DNA of 64,000 nt from Salinimicrobium sp049680855 (GCF_049680855.1 NZ_JBMPGS010000003.1:248001-312000), one strand, 5' to 3'; positions 26,034 through 35,608 are shown, counted from the stretch's first letter. Notes: generated from the letters alone by a model not told the origin. Numbers and translations: made by a program.

Positions 26034-27920
26034 ATGGCAACCGGAAACATTAATGTATCTGTAGAGAATATTTTTCCTCTTATAAAAAAGTTTCTTTACA
26101 GTGATCACGAAATTTTTCTTCGTGAACTTATTTCTAACGCGACCGACGCAACTTTAAAATTAAAGCACCTCACCAGTATTGGCGAAGCTTCTGTAGAATA
26201 TGGAAATCCTGTTATTGAAGTAAAAATCGATAAAGAAGGAAAGAAACTTCACATTAGCGACCAGGGAATTGGGATGACCAAAGAAGAGGTTGAAAAATAT
26301 ATCAACCAGGTGGCATTTTCGGGTGCCGAGGAATTCCTTGAAAAGTACAAAGATTCAGCTAAGGACAGCGGGATCATTGGGCATTTTGGACTTGGGTTTT
26401 ATTCTGCCTTTATGGTGGCCAACAAAGTAGAGATCATCACAAAATCTTTCAAAGATGAACCGGCAGCACACTGGATTTGTGAAGGTACTACCGAGTTTAC
26501 CCTGGAAGAAGCCGATAAGCAGGAGAGAGGTACAGAAGTGATTCTTCACATCAATGAAGATGACAAAGAATTCTTGGAGGAAGGCCGTATTAGAGAACTT
26601 TTGACCAAGTACAACAAGTTCATGCCCGTTCCAATCAAATTCGGAACAAGAGAAGAAGAATTACCACTTCCAGAAGATGCGCCTGAAGATGCCGAACCAG
26701 AGAAAAAGACGGTTGATAACATCATAAACAACCCAAATCCTGCATGGACAAAGCAGCCAACAGATCTTGAGGAACAGGATTACAAAGACTTCTACAGGGA
26801 ACTTTACCCTATGCAGTTTGAGGAACCATTATTCCATATACATCTCAACGTAGATTATCCTTTCAATCTTACGGGAATTCTTTACTTCCCAAAGATGACG
26901 CAGGATATGAACATCCAGAAGGATAAGATCCAGCTTTATCAAAACCAGGTTTTCGTGACCGATAATGTAGAAGGAATCGTTCCTGAATTCCTTACCATGC
27001 TACGCGGAGTCATTGATTCTCCCGATATTCCGCTGAACGTTTCAAGATCATACCTTCAGGCCGATGGTGCGGTAAAAAAGATATCCAGCTACATCACGCG
27101 TAAAGTTGCAGATAAGCTAAGCACATTGTTCAACAATAATCGCGAGGATTTTGAAAAGAAATGGAATGACATCAAGATCGTTATTGAATACGGAATGCTT
27201 TCTGAAGACAAATTCTTTGACAAAGCCCAAAAGTTTGCCCTTTATCCAACTGTAGATAAAGAATATTACACGTATGAAGAGCTTGAAGAAAAGATCAAGG
27301 AAAACCAGACAGATAAAGATGGCAACCTGGTAATGCTTTACGCTTCTAATGAAGATGAGCAGCACAGTTACATACAGGCAGCGAAAGATAAAGGTTATAA
27401 AGTGCTTCTTTTGGATTCACCAATTGTCTCTCACCTGCTTCAGAAACTGGAGACTTCCAAAGAGAAACTTTCTTTTGTTCGGGTAGATTCAGATCATGTG
27501 AACAACCTCATCAAGAAAGAAGACGAGGAAATTTCAAAACTTAGCGATGAAGAAAAAGAGAAACTGAAAGCTGATTTTGAAAAAGTTGTTCCGAAGGAAA
27601 AATATACCGTACAACTTGAAGCTATGGACAGCGATGCCGCGCCATTGATCATCACTCAGCCGGAATTTATGCGCAGAATGAAAGAAATGCAGCAAACCGG
27701 AGGCGGCGGAATGTTTGGAATGGGTAACATGCCCGAAATGTATAATCTGGTAGTAAATACCAATCATGCGCTGATTTCAGAAATTCTAAATACCAAAACC
27801 GAAAAGAAACAGGAACGTTTAATTAAGCAGTCCCTGGATCTTGCAAGGCTTTCTCAAAATCTTCTGAAAGGAGAAGAGTTAACCGCCTTTATTAAGCGAA
27901 GCTTTGAAATGGTAAAATAA
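26034..27920 (+). CDS. htpG: Molecular chaperone HtpG (Hsp90)
   Basis: 628 residues. The N-terminal ATPase motifs are LISNATDATLKLKHL, ISDQGIGMTKEEVEKYI and GHFGLGFYSAFMVANKV. The middle domain carries GVIDSPDIPLNVSRSYLQ, with the gamma-phosphate contact arginine, and the C-terminal dimer domain follows. An acidic insert near residues 205-225 replaces the usual linker. It refolds or holds client proteins under stress. A strong terminator follows the stop. Confidence 0.97.
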   Translation: MATGNINVSVENIFPLIKKFLYSDHEIFLRELISNATDATLKLKHLTSIGEASVEYGNPVIEVKIDKEGKKLHISDQGIGMTKEEVEKYINQVAFSGAEEFLEKYKDSAKDSGIIGHFGLGFYSAFMVANKVEIITKSFKDEPAAHWICEGTTEFTLEEADKQERGTEVILHINEDDKEFLEEGRIRELLTKYNKFMPVPIKFGTREEELPLPEDAPEDAEPEKKTVDNIINNPNPAWTKQPTDLEEQDYKDFYRELYPMQFEEPLFHIHLNVDYPFNLTGILYFPKMTQDMNIQKDKIQLYQNQVFVTDNVEGIVPEFLTMLRGVIDSPDIPLNVSRSYLQADGAVKKISSYITRKVADKLSTLFNNNREDFEKKWNDIKIVIEYGMLSEDKFFDKAQKFALYPTVDKEYYTYEELEEKIKENQTDKDGNLVMLYASNEDEQHSYIQAAKDKGYKVLLLDSPIVSHLLQKLETSKEKLSFVRVDSDHVNNLIKKEDEEISKLSDEEKEKLKADFEKVVPKEKYTVQLEAMDSDAAPLIITQPEFMRRMKEMQQTGGGGMFGMGNMPEMYNLVVNTNHALISEILNTKTEKKQERLIKQSLDLARLSQNLLKGEELTAFIKRSFEMVK

Positions 27921-27945
27921 TAATAAGTTTCCATTGTTTAATTAG

Positions 27946-27984
27946 AAAACCGCTTCACTACATTATTGTGAAGCGGTTTTTTTA
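27946..27984 (+). terminator. Intrinsic terminator after htpG
   Basis: A 13-pair stem AAAACCGCTTCAC/GTGAAGCGGTTTT with a nine-base loop and a T run. Confidence 0.9.
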
Positions 27985-28065
27985 TCTAAGAAAGTTCTTC
28001 TTAAACCTCATTTTTGGAACTCCGGCAAGTAATTTTCAGGAAAAGCTAATTATTCATTAGAATTT

Positions 28066-30261
28066 TTAGCTTGAAGGGGCAAGAATGTTCCTGAAGATCG
28101 TATTAAAGAAAGTAGGAATATCATATGGTTTAACAATAATATCATTCATTCCCGAAGAAATGATTTCTTCCCGCATTTCCTGAATTTCGACCGCTGTTAG
28201 AGCAATAACAGGCACTTCCTGGTTAAATTCCCTAATCTTTTGCGTAGTTTCCATTCCACTCATTCCGGGCATATTGACATCCATTAGAACAAGACCAAAT
28301 GCTTCATTTTTCAGCTTTTCAATAGCTTCATACCCATCGCTGGCAACATCGCATATGAAATCTCTTTTTTCAAGAATTCTCCTTGTCACCACCTGGTTGA
28401 TCCTGTTATCATCTACAATAAGAGCTTTCTTTAGAGCATTTTCTTCAGAAACATTTGCCCCTGCAGCTTCTGAAAAATCTTCCTCTATTTCCCCTTTTTC
28501 AAACCATATCTCAAAGCTAAAGACCGAACCCTCACCTTCCTTACTTTTCAGTTGAACTTCTGAACCAAAAAGATGCAGCAGGTTCTTCACAATAGGCAAC
28601 CCAAGCCCGGTTCCCTGATAATTATAGTTGTTTGCCTTTAGCTGGGAAAATTCTTCAAAGATCTCCTGTTGCTTACTTTCAGGAATTCCCATTCCTGTGT
28701 CTCCCACTTCAAAATAAATAAGACATTTGTCGTCACTGCAGGTTTTACAGCTAACTTTGATCCAAACCTTCCCTCTTTCAGTAAACTTCACAGCATTCCC
28801 TATCAGGTTCATGATAATTTGAGAAAGCCGAACAGAATCGCCAATTAACTTCTTTGGAATATTTTCATCAATTTCCAGGTCTATAGAATTATTATTTTGA
28901 TGACGCGAAAATTCAAATGATTTGATGATCCCTTTCAAAAGAACTTTTATATTAAATGGAGTATTTTCCAACTGAACAAGTTTGGATTCCATTTTATTCA
29001 TTTGCAGTACATCGTTAATAAGTGCCAAGAGATAATCTGCCGAAAATTTAAGTGATTTTAAATCTTCTTCCTGCTTTTTGTTTTTATTGTCTTCCAGCAA
29101 CAAAGAAGTAAGACCTACAACTCCATAAAGGGGGGTTCTTAATTCGTGGCTTACGGTAGAGAAAAAACGACTTTTTAGCATAGACAATCTTTCCGCTTCC
29201 TCCTTTGAGCGTAAAAGTTCCTGGTTATTCTCTTTTAATTTCCTGATGAGCTGTTTCCTGCTTCGGCTAATCCCAATTAGAAGAAAAATGAACAGTAAAA
29301 GCACCACAAGAGAAATCACCATTAGGGTAGTTATTTGCTGGGACTTTTCAATTACTGCATCTTTGTAGTGTTGTTCCCTCCTAGCAATTTCAAGATTTTC
29401 CCGGTACTGCTTTGTTTGAAAACGAGCCTGTGCCGTTTCCATTTGTTCCAGCTTCTCCTTCTCATACAACTCGGCATCCAGGAGTATATACTTATTTAAG
29501 GCATTATAAGCCTCTTCAAATTCGCCATTTTTGAAGAGCGCAGTGGCATAACCATCATAAGCAGTGGCAGCTTCAATGAGCAGGGAATCTTTTTCGGCTA
29601 TTTCAATGGATTCTTTAAAATGCTTTTTGGCTTCCTCATATTTTCCCTTCCCTGAGTAATACATTCCAAAGAGGGAAGCGAGTTGTGCCTCAAGATATTT
29701 ATCATCCATATCTTCTGAAAAATGCTTCACTTTCAGAAGATAAGGGTAAGCCTCTTCATATTCCTCCAGGTATAAATGCGTCCAGCCTTTGTTGAGAAGA
29801 GGAGTAGCGCTACTTTGAGGATTTTCTAAATTGGAAGAAATCTGTATCGCTTTATCATAGAATTCAAAGCCTCTTTCTATGGTAGCATCATTGGCAGTAA
29901 ACATATTCCCCAAATTATTGTACGCCCACCAAAGAAGGGTATCATTCCCGCTCAGCTTGGCGTAGCGAAGTGCATTCTCATAACTATCTTTTGCTCTTAG
30001 GGTATCATATAAATCATCATAGTTAATGCCCAAATTGTTGTAACCATGATATAGATGATAGTAGTCATCATTATGTGCTGCCAGATCAATCATATCGAGG
30101 CTATATTGAATAGACTCGTGGTATTTATAATCATACAAGGCTTCTGTGGAGAGATCAAAAAGATGGACAATACTATCTTTGTAACCGGCTTCCTGAGATT
30201 GGGAAAAGCCAAGGCAAGAGCAATAGATGCTCCATAGCAGAATAGGAATTTTTTTACTCAA
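28066..30261 (-). CDS. TPR-containing hybrid sensor histidine kinase
   Basis: 731 residues. A signal peptide is followed by an extracytoplasmic TPR array (about 30-290), one transmembrane helix (311-331), a short coiled coil, HisKA with His372 in SHELRTPLYG, an HATPase domain (N box MNLIGNAVKFTERG, G1 DTGMGIPESK, G2 GTGLGLPIV) and a C-terminal receiver with Asp661 in LVLMDVNMPG and Lys711. The receiver means phosphate must leave through an Hpt or another regulator. No response regulator with a DNA-binding domain is adjacent. The signal is unknown. Transcribed alone. Confidence 0.93.
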   Translation of the reverse strand: MSKKIPILLWSIYCSCLGFSQSQEAGYKDSIVHLFDLSTEALYDYKYHESIQYSLDMIDLAAHNDDYYHLYHGYNNLGINYDDLYDTLRAKDSYENALRYAKLSGNDTLLWWAYNNLGNMFTANDATIERGFEFYDKAIQISSNLENPQSSATPLLNKGWTHLYLEEYEEAYPYLLKVKHFSEDMDDKYLEAQLASLFGMYYSGKGKYEEAKKHFKESIEIAEKDSLLIEAATAYDGYATALFKNGEFEEAYNALNKYILLDAELYEKEKLEQMETAQARFQTKQYRENLEIARREQHYKDAVIEKSQQITTLMVISLVVLLLFIFLLIGISRSRKQLIRKLKENNQELLRSKEEAERLSMLKSRFFSTVSHELRTPLYGVVGLTSLLLEDNKNKKQEEDLKSLKFSADYLLALINDVLQMNKMESKLVQLENTPFNIKVLLKGIIKSFEFSRHQNNNSIDLEIDENIPKKLIGDSVRLSQIIMNLIGNAVKFTERGKVWIKVSCKTCSDDKCLIYFEVGDTGMGIPESKQQEIFEEFSQLKANNYNYQGTGLGLPIVKNLLHLFGSEVQLKSKEGEGSVFSFEIWFEKGEIEEDFSEAAGANVSEENALKKALIVDDNRINQVVTRRILEKRDFICDVASDGYEAIEKLKNEAFGLVLMDVNMPGMSGMETTQKIREFNQEVPVIALTAVEIQEMREEIISSGMNDIIVKPYDIPTFFNTIFRNILAPSS

Positions 30262-30446
30262 TCTTGTACTATTAAGTTCAAGCCCAGGGGTACAGGCGAA
30301 GGGAAAGTTAATGATTTCTTAATTTATCCACAACATTAATGTATATCAATTCGCGAATCTAAAGCAAGTCCCGAAATATTTTTAATTTTTTAGAAGTTAA
30401 TTTTACCAAATATTTAAGATTTATGGATTTTTTAGATTCGGACATT

Positions 30447-30454
30447 TACATTCG
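30447..30454 (+). promoter_or_regulatory. -7-like box abutting the AlkB homologue start
   Basis: TACATTCG, one mismatch to TAnnTTTG, followed by ACT and then the ATG at 30458. Suggests a leaderless transcript; no clear -33. Confidence 0.4.
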
Positions 30455-30457
30455 ACT

Positions 30458-31060
30458 ATGAAGGAAATTATAATATCAGAAAAAAGAGCTCTTCTTCCGC
30501 TGAAGGATGCAGAAATATATTTTTATCCTCATTTTCTCGCTGCTGAAGTGGCAGAAACATATTTCAACTTCCTCCTAAATAATATTCCATGGCAGCAGGA
30601 TTCCATTAAAATCTTTGGAAAAACACATTTACAGCCACGACTTACTGCCTTATTTTCAAATAATGGAAAAGCATATACTTATTCAAATATTACGATGTAC
30701 CCACAGGATTTTCCGAAGGATCTTTTGGCCTTAAAACAAAAACTTGAAATAGAGACAGAAGAAGAATTTACTACCTGCCTCGCAAATCTTTACCGCACGG
30801 GGAAGGACAGTATGGGCTGGCATGCAGATGATGAAAAAGAACTCGGTCGAAATCCCGCCATAGCTTCTGTGAGCCTGGGCGCGGAACGCTTCTTTCACCT
30901 CAAACACCGTAAGGACAAAAACGAACGCTACAAAATAAGGCTTCCCTCAGGAAGCCTTTTACTAATGAAAGGACCTACGCAACACCATTGGTTGCACCAG
31001 GTCCCTAAAACTTCCCGGCCACTGGAGCCGAGAATAAATTTGACATTTCGAAAACTCTAA
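30458..31060 (+). CDS. AlkB-like 2-oxoglutarate/Fe(II) dioxygenase
   Basis: 200 residues. The iron ligands fit His122 and Asp124 in WHADDEKELG and His180 in HWLHQVPK. 2-oxoglutarate is held by Arg192 in PRINLTFR, with Arg198 six residues on. AlkB family members remove methyl groups from DNA or RNA bases; the ABH2/ABH3-like core with ASVSLGAERFFHLKH suggests nucleic-acid repair. It ends exactly where the convergent nuclease gene ends, with no gap. Confidence 0.9.
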   Translation: MKEIIISEKRALLPLKDAEIYFYPHFLAAEVAETYFNFLLNNIPWQQDSIKIFGKTHLQPRLTALFSNNGKAYTYSNITMYPQDFPKDLLALKQKLEIETEEEFTTCLANLYRTGKDSMGWHADDEKELGRNPAIASVSLGAERFFHLKHRKDKNERYKIRLPSGSLLLMKGPTQHHWLHQVPKTSRPLEPRINLTFRKL

Positions 31061-31840
31061 TTATTTTAATGCTTCGTTTAAAACTGTCGCGAGTCTAATT
31101 CCACCTTTCTGCAATTGTTCCCGAACTACCGGAAACCACTCATACATATACTCATACCCCAATTTTTCTCCAATCTCTACAGAGGCATAGGTTTTTTTGC
31201 TTAATTCCTTAGATTCATACATCCAGTCCAATATAGTACCTGATGCAATTTCTTTCACTTCACTTTTGGAAAGATCCTCTGCATTTTCTGCAAGTTCGGT
31301 ATAGCTCATTTGGAAATCATTGATCATTTCACTGTCCCAAACGCGGTGAATGTTAGAACCGTCACCAAACCAGCGAACCTGGATGTCGTTTCCTCCTTTA
31401 TCTTCTCCCCTGCCAGCATGAAAAGGCTGGTGCAGGTCTCCAATAAAATGCACGAGCATCTTTAGATAGAAAGCCTTGTCTTCCTTAGAAGATTTTTCAT
31501 CCTCAAGCACTGATATTGATTTCTTAATTGCCTGTACCAGGTCACCTGCGGGATTCGCTTTTTCTTTAGAATATTCAGTTTCTCCTTTTTCAAGGTTCAC
31601 ATAGTGCCAGGGATTGAATTCCCTGTAGCGGGGATCGCTCTTAATATCATCGGCAAAGGTGGATACCAAAGCAAGACTTTCACCGTCAAGAATCTCATTG
31701 ATCTTCTTTTTGGCCTTTTTTGAAAGGTATTGTTGAGCAATTTCACCGGTGGCACGATGGCCGGTTCTTCCCCAGTCTTCTTCCGAAGCAAAAGAAAATG
31801 ATGAAATAAGAATGGCAACAACTAAAAACAGATTTTTCAT
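31061..31840 (-). CDS. S1/P1 nuclease family protein, secreted
   Basis: 259 residues from the ATG at 31840. A signal peptide (MKNLFLVVAILISSFSFAS) precedes EEDWGRTGHRATGEIA, where the tryptophan (Trp23) near the mature N-terminus and His28 bind zinc in this family. Further zinc ligands are in FNPWHYVNLE, HFIGDLHQPFHAG and GGNDIQVRW. These enzymes cut single-stranded DNA and RNA outside the inner membrane and can scavenge phosphate. A longer reading to 31882 runs through the -7 box and is rejected. Confidence 0.93.
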   Translation of the reverse strand: MKNLFLVVAILISSFSFASEEDWGRTGHRATGEIAQQYLSKKAKKKINEILDGESLALVSTFADDIKSDPRYREFNPWHYVNLEKGETEYSKEKANPAGDLVQAIKKSISVLEDEKSSKEDKAFYLKMLVHFIGDLHQPFHAGRGEDKGGNDIQVRWFGDGSNIHRVWDSEMINDFQMSYTELAENAEDLSKSEVKEIASGTILDWMYESKELSKKTYASVEIGEKLGYEYMYEWFPVVREQLQKGGIRLATVLNEALK

Positions 31841-31860
31841 TTTTTTCAAGATTTTGAGCG

Positions 31861-31869
31861 GCAAAGATA
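31861..31869 (-). promoter_or_regulatory. -7 box for the S1/P1 nuclease
   Basis: Minus strand TATCTTTGC, an exact consensus match, 20 bases before the ATG at 31840. It decides the start by excluding the upstream extension. Confidence 0.6.
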
Positions 31870-32052
31870 TAAAACGAATCAATTATATTTCTTTCTCCGT
31901 TACATGAGCGGTCAAAAGTTATTCCATCGTTCTTTTTGAGGAACAATTTTTAAAGCAAAAAGAAATTTGTAACTTTAAAAGAAACTAAAAAAGGAATGGC
32001 TTTTATCTTACTGGAGGCCATTCTTTTTGATATAAAACCAAATTCTGCCTTT

Positions 32053-32556
32053 ATGGATATCTTCCTTGAAAAACAATTTGTGAAAAGATGGTGGCTATTT
32101 ATGTTTATTCTGGCAATAATAGTTGTTGGAGTGGGGACTGCGTACTATGCTACAATAAATGCTGAAGAAGCTACGGCAGTCATTGTTTCTATCGTAAGCT
32201 TAATCATTACTGTGCCACTTGTATTTGCATTATTATCTTTACGACTGGAAACACGTATTGATGAAAAAGGTGTCTTTACCCGGTTCCGGCCTTTCGGTTT
32301 TACCAGGAAATATTACAACTGGAATGAAATTGTAGATATCTATGTGAGAACCTACGATCCTTTAACAGAATATGGAGGATGGGGATTTCGGGGTATTGGC
32401 GGTAACAACAAAGCCTACAATGTCGCGGGAAACAAAGGCATCCAGGTGGTTCTAAAAAGTGGAGAAAAATTCCTCATAGGAACTCAAAAAACCGATGAAG
32501 CCAAAAAAGTAATAAGCCGCTACAGGAAAAACGATCATACCGCCCATGAAATATAA
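32053..32556 (+). CDS. Two-TM membrane protein with PH-like C-terminal domain
   Basis: 167 residues from the ATG at 32053; an in-frame ATG at 31996 would add 19 residues. EKQFVKRWWLFMFIL opens two transmembrane helices (about 13-32 and 42-64). The rest (about 70-160) is a small beta-rich domain with ITRYYNWNEIVDI-like sheet strands, WGFRGIGG and GEKFLIGTQKTDEA, resembling bacterial PH-type domains of membrane proteins such as DUF6141. No function can be given. Confidence 0.7.
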   Translation: MDIFLEKQFVKRWWLFMFILAIIVVGVGTAYYATINAEEATAVIVSIVSLIITVPLVFALLSLRLETRIDEKGVFTRFRPFGFTRKYYNWNEIVDIYVRTYDPLTEYGGWGFRGIGGNNKAYNVAGNKGIQVVLKSGEKFLIGTQKTDEAKKVISRYRKNDHTAHEI

Positions 32557-32614
32557 TTTAATTTTGTTTTTTTTGTCCTTTTCTGCTTCAAAATCTTCAG
32601 CAGCTATAAAATGA
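32546..32614 (+). CDS. 22-codon signal-peptide-like ORF coupled to the HAD gene
   Basis: Starts inside the end of the previous gene and ends with ATGA, overlapping the HAD start. The peptide MKYNLILFFLSFSASKSSAA resembles a signal peptide with nothing behind it. It may be a translational-coupling leader or a remnant of a lost secreted protein. Weakly supported. Confidence 0.3.
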   Translation: MKYNLILFFLSFSASKSSAAIK

Positions 32615-33423
32615 GTTACAAAATCATATTTTCTGATATAGACGGTACTTTACTCAATAAAGAAAGAGAGCTGTCCTCCCTTACAAAAGAAGTCTTTCAC
32701 CAACTAGATAAAGAAGTCCCGGTTATATTGATCTCCTCCAGGATGCCCAAGGCCATGCGGCACCTTCAGGATGAGCTTAAAATTGCGCACCAGCCTCTCA
32801 TTTGTTACAATGGCGGCCTCGTCATAGTAAACGGCCAAACGGTGCACTCTACTGAAATTCCTCTGTCTACCGTAGAAATGCTTCATAAATTCAATGAAAA
32901 TGGGGAATGTCATGTGAGCTTATATCACAATGATGAATGGTATGTCCCAAAAATGGATCATTGGGCAGAACGGGAGAAAAATAACACCAAAGTTGCTCCC
33001 ACAGTTCGACCTGCCGTAGAGGTAATTGATAAATGGCAAAAGGAAACAAAGGGCGCTCATAAAATCATGTGCATGGGCGAAGAACACCAGGTAGACAAAA
33101 TCTCGCGCTATCTTTCTGAAAATTTCGGCGAAAAATTACATTTATACCGCTCCAAACCTACATATCTTGAAATTGCCAGCAAAGAAGTTTCCAAACTTAC
33201 CGGTATAAATATTCTTCTAAATGATCATTTTCACCTTAACCTGGAAGACGTTATTGCTTTTGGGGATAACTTTAATGATTACGAAATGCTAAAAGCAGTG
33301 GGAATGGGAATTGCTGTTGAAAATGCAAAACCTGAAATTCTTGAAATTGCCAAAGAGATTACGCAGCACGGAAAAGAAGACGGGGTAGCAAAAAGCCTTC
33401 AAAAGTTATTCGACCTTTCTTAA
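32611..33423 (+). CDS. HAD-superfamily Cof-type sugar phosphatase
   Basis: 270 residues. Motif I is FSDIDGTLLN (nucleophile and general-acid aspartates), motif II VILISSRMPKAM, motif III lysine precedes the C2B cap, and motif IV is AFGDNFNDYEML. The large C2B cap between motifs II and III places it in the Cof/YbiV group, which dephosphorylates sugar phosphates or related metabolites with magnesium. Cytoplasmic. The start overlaps the small upstream ORF by four bases. Confidence 0.9.
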   Translation: MSYKIIFSDIDGTLLNKERELSSLTKEVFHQLDKEVPVILISSRMPKAMRHLQDELKIAHQPLICYNGGLVIVNGQTVHSTEIPLSTVEMLHKFNENGECHVSLYHNDEWYVPKMDHWAEREKNNTKVAPTVRPAVEVIDKWQKETKGAHKIMCMGEEHQVDKISRYLSENFGEKLHLYRSKPTYLEIASKEVSKLTGINILLNDHFHLNLEDVIAFGDNFNDYEMLKAVGMGIAVENAKPEILEIAKEITQHGKEDGVAKSLQKLFDLS

Positions 33424-33487
33424 ACCTTTCCGTCCTCTTATAAGAGTTTAAGAAAAATTGTATTTTGCCGCTCTTAAGCTATTAAAC

Positions 33488-34753
33488 ATGGAAAGCACCC
33501 CTGTATTCACCAATGATGCAATCGTCTTCGGACTATTAATGTTGTCACTGGGTTTCGTATTTCTCACATCATCCAAAAAAACAGGATTCTGGAGTAAATT
33601 TTACAAGGTCGTACCTGCACTATTAATGTGCTACCTCCTTCCTGCCATTCTTAATTCCCTTGGCATAATTTCAGATTCTACTTCTCAACTTTATTTTGTT
33701 GCCAGTCGTTATCTTTTACCGGCATCTTTGGTGCTTATGACTTTGAGTATCGATCTTAAAGCCATTTTCAATCTTGGGCCAAAAGCACTTATTATGTTCT
33801 TTACAGGAACAATTGGAATCGTAATAGGCGGCCCGTTAGCCATTCTTCTCATTTCGGCCATTTCTCCTGAAACAGTAGGTGGCGTTGGTCCTAATGCTAT
33901 ATGGCGTGGCTTGTCTACCCTTGCCGGAAGCTGGATTGGCGGTGGTGCCAACCAGGCAGCCATGCTTGAAATCTACGAATATAATCCTGAAAGGTATGGT
34001 GGTATGGTACTCGTAGATATCGTAGTAGCCAACCTGTGGATGGCCATTGTTTTAATGGGAATAGGAAAAAGTGATCGAATTGATAACTGGTTAAGATCTG
34101 ACACCAGTGCAATTACAAAATTAAAAGAAAAAGTTTCAGCCTATGCTGAAAGTGTTACCAGGAATCCCTCCCTTGCAGATTATATGATCATGCTGGCTAT
34201 TGCTTTTGGTGCCGTGGGAATCGCACATTGGGGTTCCGAAGTTATATCTGCATTCCTTTCTGCTAATTTTGATGCAATCAATGACAGCAAGTCTGCAATG
34301 TCATCCTTTTCTTCAACCTTTTTCTGGATGATCACCATAGCGACAGCCATTGGGATCGCACTTTCTTTTACAAAAGCAAAAGAATACGAAGGCGCCGGTG
34401 CCAGTAAACTGGGAAGCATTTTCATATACATTCTTGTCGCCACCATTGGTATGAAAATGGATCTTGAGATGGTTTTTGAAAACCCGGGCTTGATTGCCAT
34501 AGGTTTGGTTTGGATGGCCATTCACGCCGGACTTCTAATAGGAGTTGCCAAGCTTATTAAAGCTCCTTATTTTTTCCTGGCAGTGGGAAGCCAGGCCAAC
34601 GTGGGAGGGGCTGCTTCGGCTCCAGTGGTAGCAGCAGCTTTTCACCCTTCTCTCGCCACCGTGGGAGTTCTCCTTGCAGTATTTGGATACGTCGTGGGAA
34701 CTTATGGCGCTATCTTATGTACTATTTTAATGCAAATGGCTTCGGCTGCATAG
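33488..34753 (+). CDS. DUF819 family membrane transporter
   Basis: 421 residues with about ten to eleven transmembrane helices. It starts at the ATG at 33488; the reading from 33458 uses TTG. Typical DUF819 (YjcL-like) blocks are LPASLVLMTLSIDLKAIFN, LAGSWIGGGANQAAM and QANVGGAASAPVVAAAFHP, with a repeat-like arrangement suggesting an inverted-repeat fold. The substrate is unknown. The next gene starts 54 bases downstream. Confidence 0.9.
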   Translation: MESTPVFTNDAIVFGLLMLSLGFVFLTSSKKTGFWSKFYKVVPALLMCYLLPAILNSLGIISDSTSQLYFVASRYLLPASLVLMTLSIDLKAIFNLGPKALIMFFTGTIGIVIGGPLAILLISAISPETVGGVGPNAIWRGLSTLAGSWIGGGANQAAMLEIYEYNPERYGGMVLVDIVVANLWMAIVLMGIGKSDRIDNWLRSDTSAITKLKEKVSAYAESVTRNPSLADYMIMLAIAFGAVGIAHWGSEVISAFLSANFDAINDSKSAMSSFSSTFFWMITIATAIGIALSFTKAKEYEGAGASKLGSIFIYILVATIGMKMDLEMVFENPGLIAIGLVWMAIHAGLLIGVAKLIKAPYFFLAVGSQANVGGAASAPVVAAAFHPSLATVGVLLAVFGYVVGTYGAILCTILMQMASAA

Positions 34754-34806
34754 TGAAAAAAGAGATTTTTTTGTCATATTTGCCCCCGATTACCTATCTC
34801 AAAAAA

Positions 34807-35553
34807 ATGAAAAAATTCAGCTTATTTTTAATTAGTATTTTATGTCTTGCCGCATGTTCAAGCGAAGAGACAAATCTTAGCATCAATGGAAAAGTAGAAG
34901 GTCTTAAAAAAGGGACTTTGTACCTTCAAAAAATTGAAGATACCACCCTGGTTTCAATAGACTCTGTTAAGGTGGAAGGAGATCCTGTTTTTAACTTTGA
35001 AACATATATTGAAAGTCCGCAGGTGTATTACCTTTACCTCGATAAAGTAGATGGATCAGAATATAATGACCGCATCACCTTTTTCGCTGAACCGGATGAG
35101 ATGACCATTAATACTTCCTTAAAGAATTTTGAAGCCGATGCTGTTATAGAGGGTTCAAAAAACCAGGAGAAGCTGGCAGATTACCGCAAAATGATGAAAA
35201 GGTTCAACGACAGGAATCTGGAGCTTATCCAGGCCAACCTCCAGGCACAACAGGAAGAAAACGAAGAAGCCATGCAGGCCGCAAATGAGGAATATGAAGG
35301 CCTCATCAAGAGAAGATATTTATACACTGTAAATTTTGCCATCAACAACAAAGACATGGAAGTAGCTCCATACCTCGCTATTTCTGAAGTTTACGATGCA
35401 AACATCAAATACCTGGACACCATTTACAAATCGCTCTCTCCCGAAATTAAAGATTCTAAATACGGGCAAAGCCTTTCAGAGTTCCTGAAGGAAAGAAGGA
35501 AGATGGAGAAATTAAATGAAGTTTCCAGCGAGTCTTCCGAAGAAAACCTTTAA
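34807..35553 (+). CDS. DUF4369 domain lipoprotein
   Basis: 248 residues from the ATG at 34807. Signal with lipobox LAAC (Cys17), then a DUF4369 beta-sandwich (NLSINGKVEGLKKGTLYLQKI, about 22-120), the module that precedes thioredoxin domains in Bacteroidota TlpA/ResA-like proteins. Here no thioredoxin CxxC domain follows; instead a long helical, charged C-terminus (about 125-248). It may be an envelope-stress or surface lipoprotein; role unknown. Followed by a good terminator. Confidence 0.83.
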   Translation: MKKFSLFLISILCLAACSSEETNLSINGKVEGLKKGTLYLQKIEDTTLVSIDSVKVEGDPVFNFETYIESPQVYYLYLDKVDGSEYNDRITFFAEPDEMTINTSLKNFEADAVIEGSKNQEKLADYRKMMKRFNDRNLELIQANLQAQQEENEEAMQAANEEYEGLIKRRYLYTVNFAINNKDMEVAPYLAISEVYDANIKYLDTIYKSLSPEIKDSKYGQSLSEFLKERRKMEKLNEVSSESSEENL

Positions 35554-35579
35554 AAAATGCCATTTTTGGCGACTTTCAT

Positions 35580-35608
35580 ATCCCGCCTTTGCGCGGGATA
35601 ATTTTTTT
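35580..35608 (+). terminator. Terminator after the DUF4369 lipoprotein
   Basis: A seven-pair ATCCCGC/GCGGGAT stem, six-base loop, then AATTTTTTT. A copy of the dispersed AAAATGCCATTTTTGG motif precedes it at 35555-35569. Confidence 0.85.

Noticed and set aside
31840..31882. Longer start for the S1/P1 nuclease
   Set aside because: The extension contains the -7 box and would hide the signal peptide.
33460..33480. TATTTTGC as a -7 box for DUF819
   Set aside because: One base short of the TAnnTTTG spacing and with no -33 partner.
33458..33487. TTG start upstream of the DUF819 gene
   Set aside because: The ATG at 33488 gives a standard N-terminus and no sequence evidence supports the TTG.
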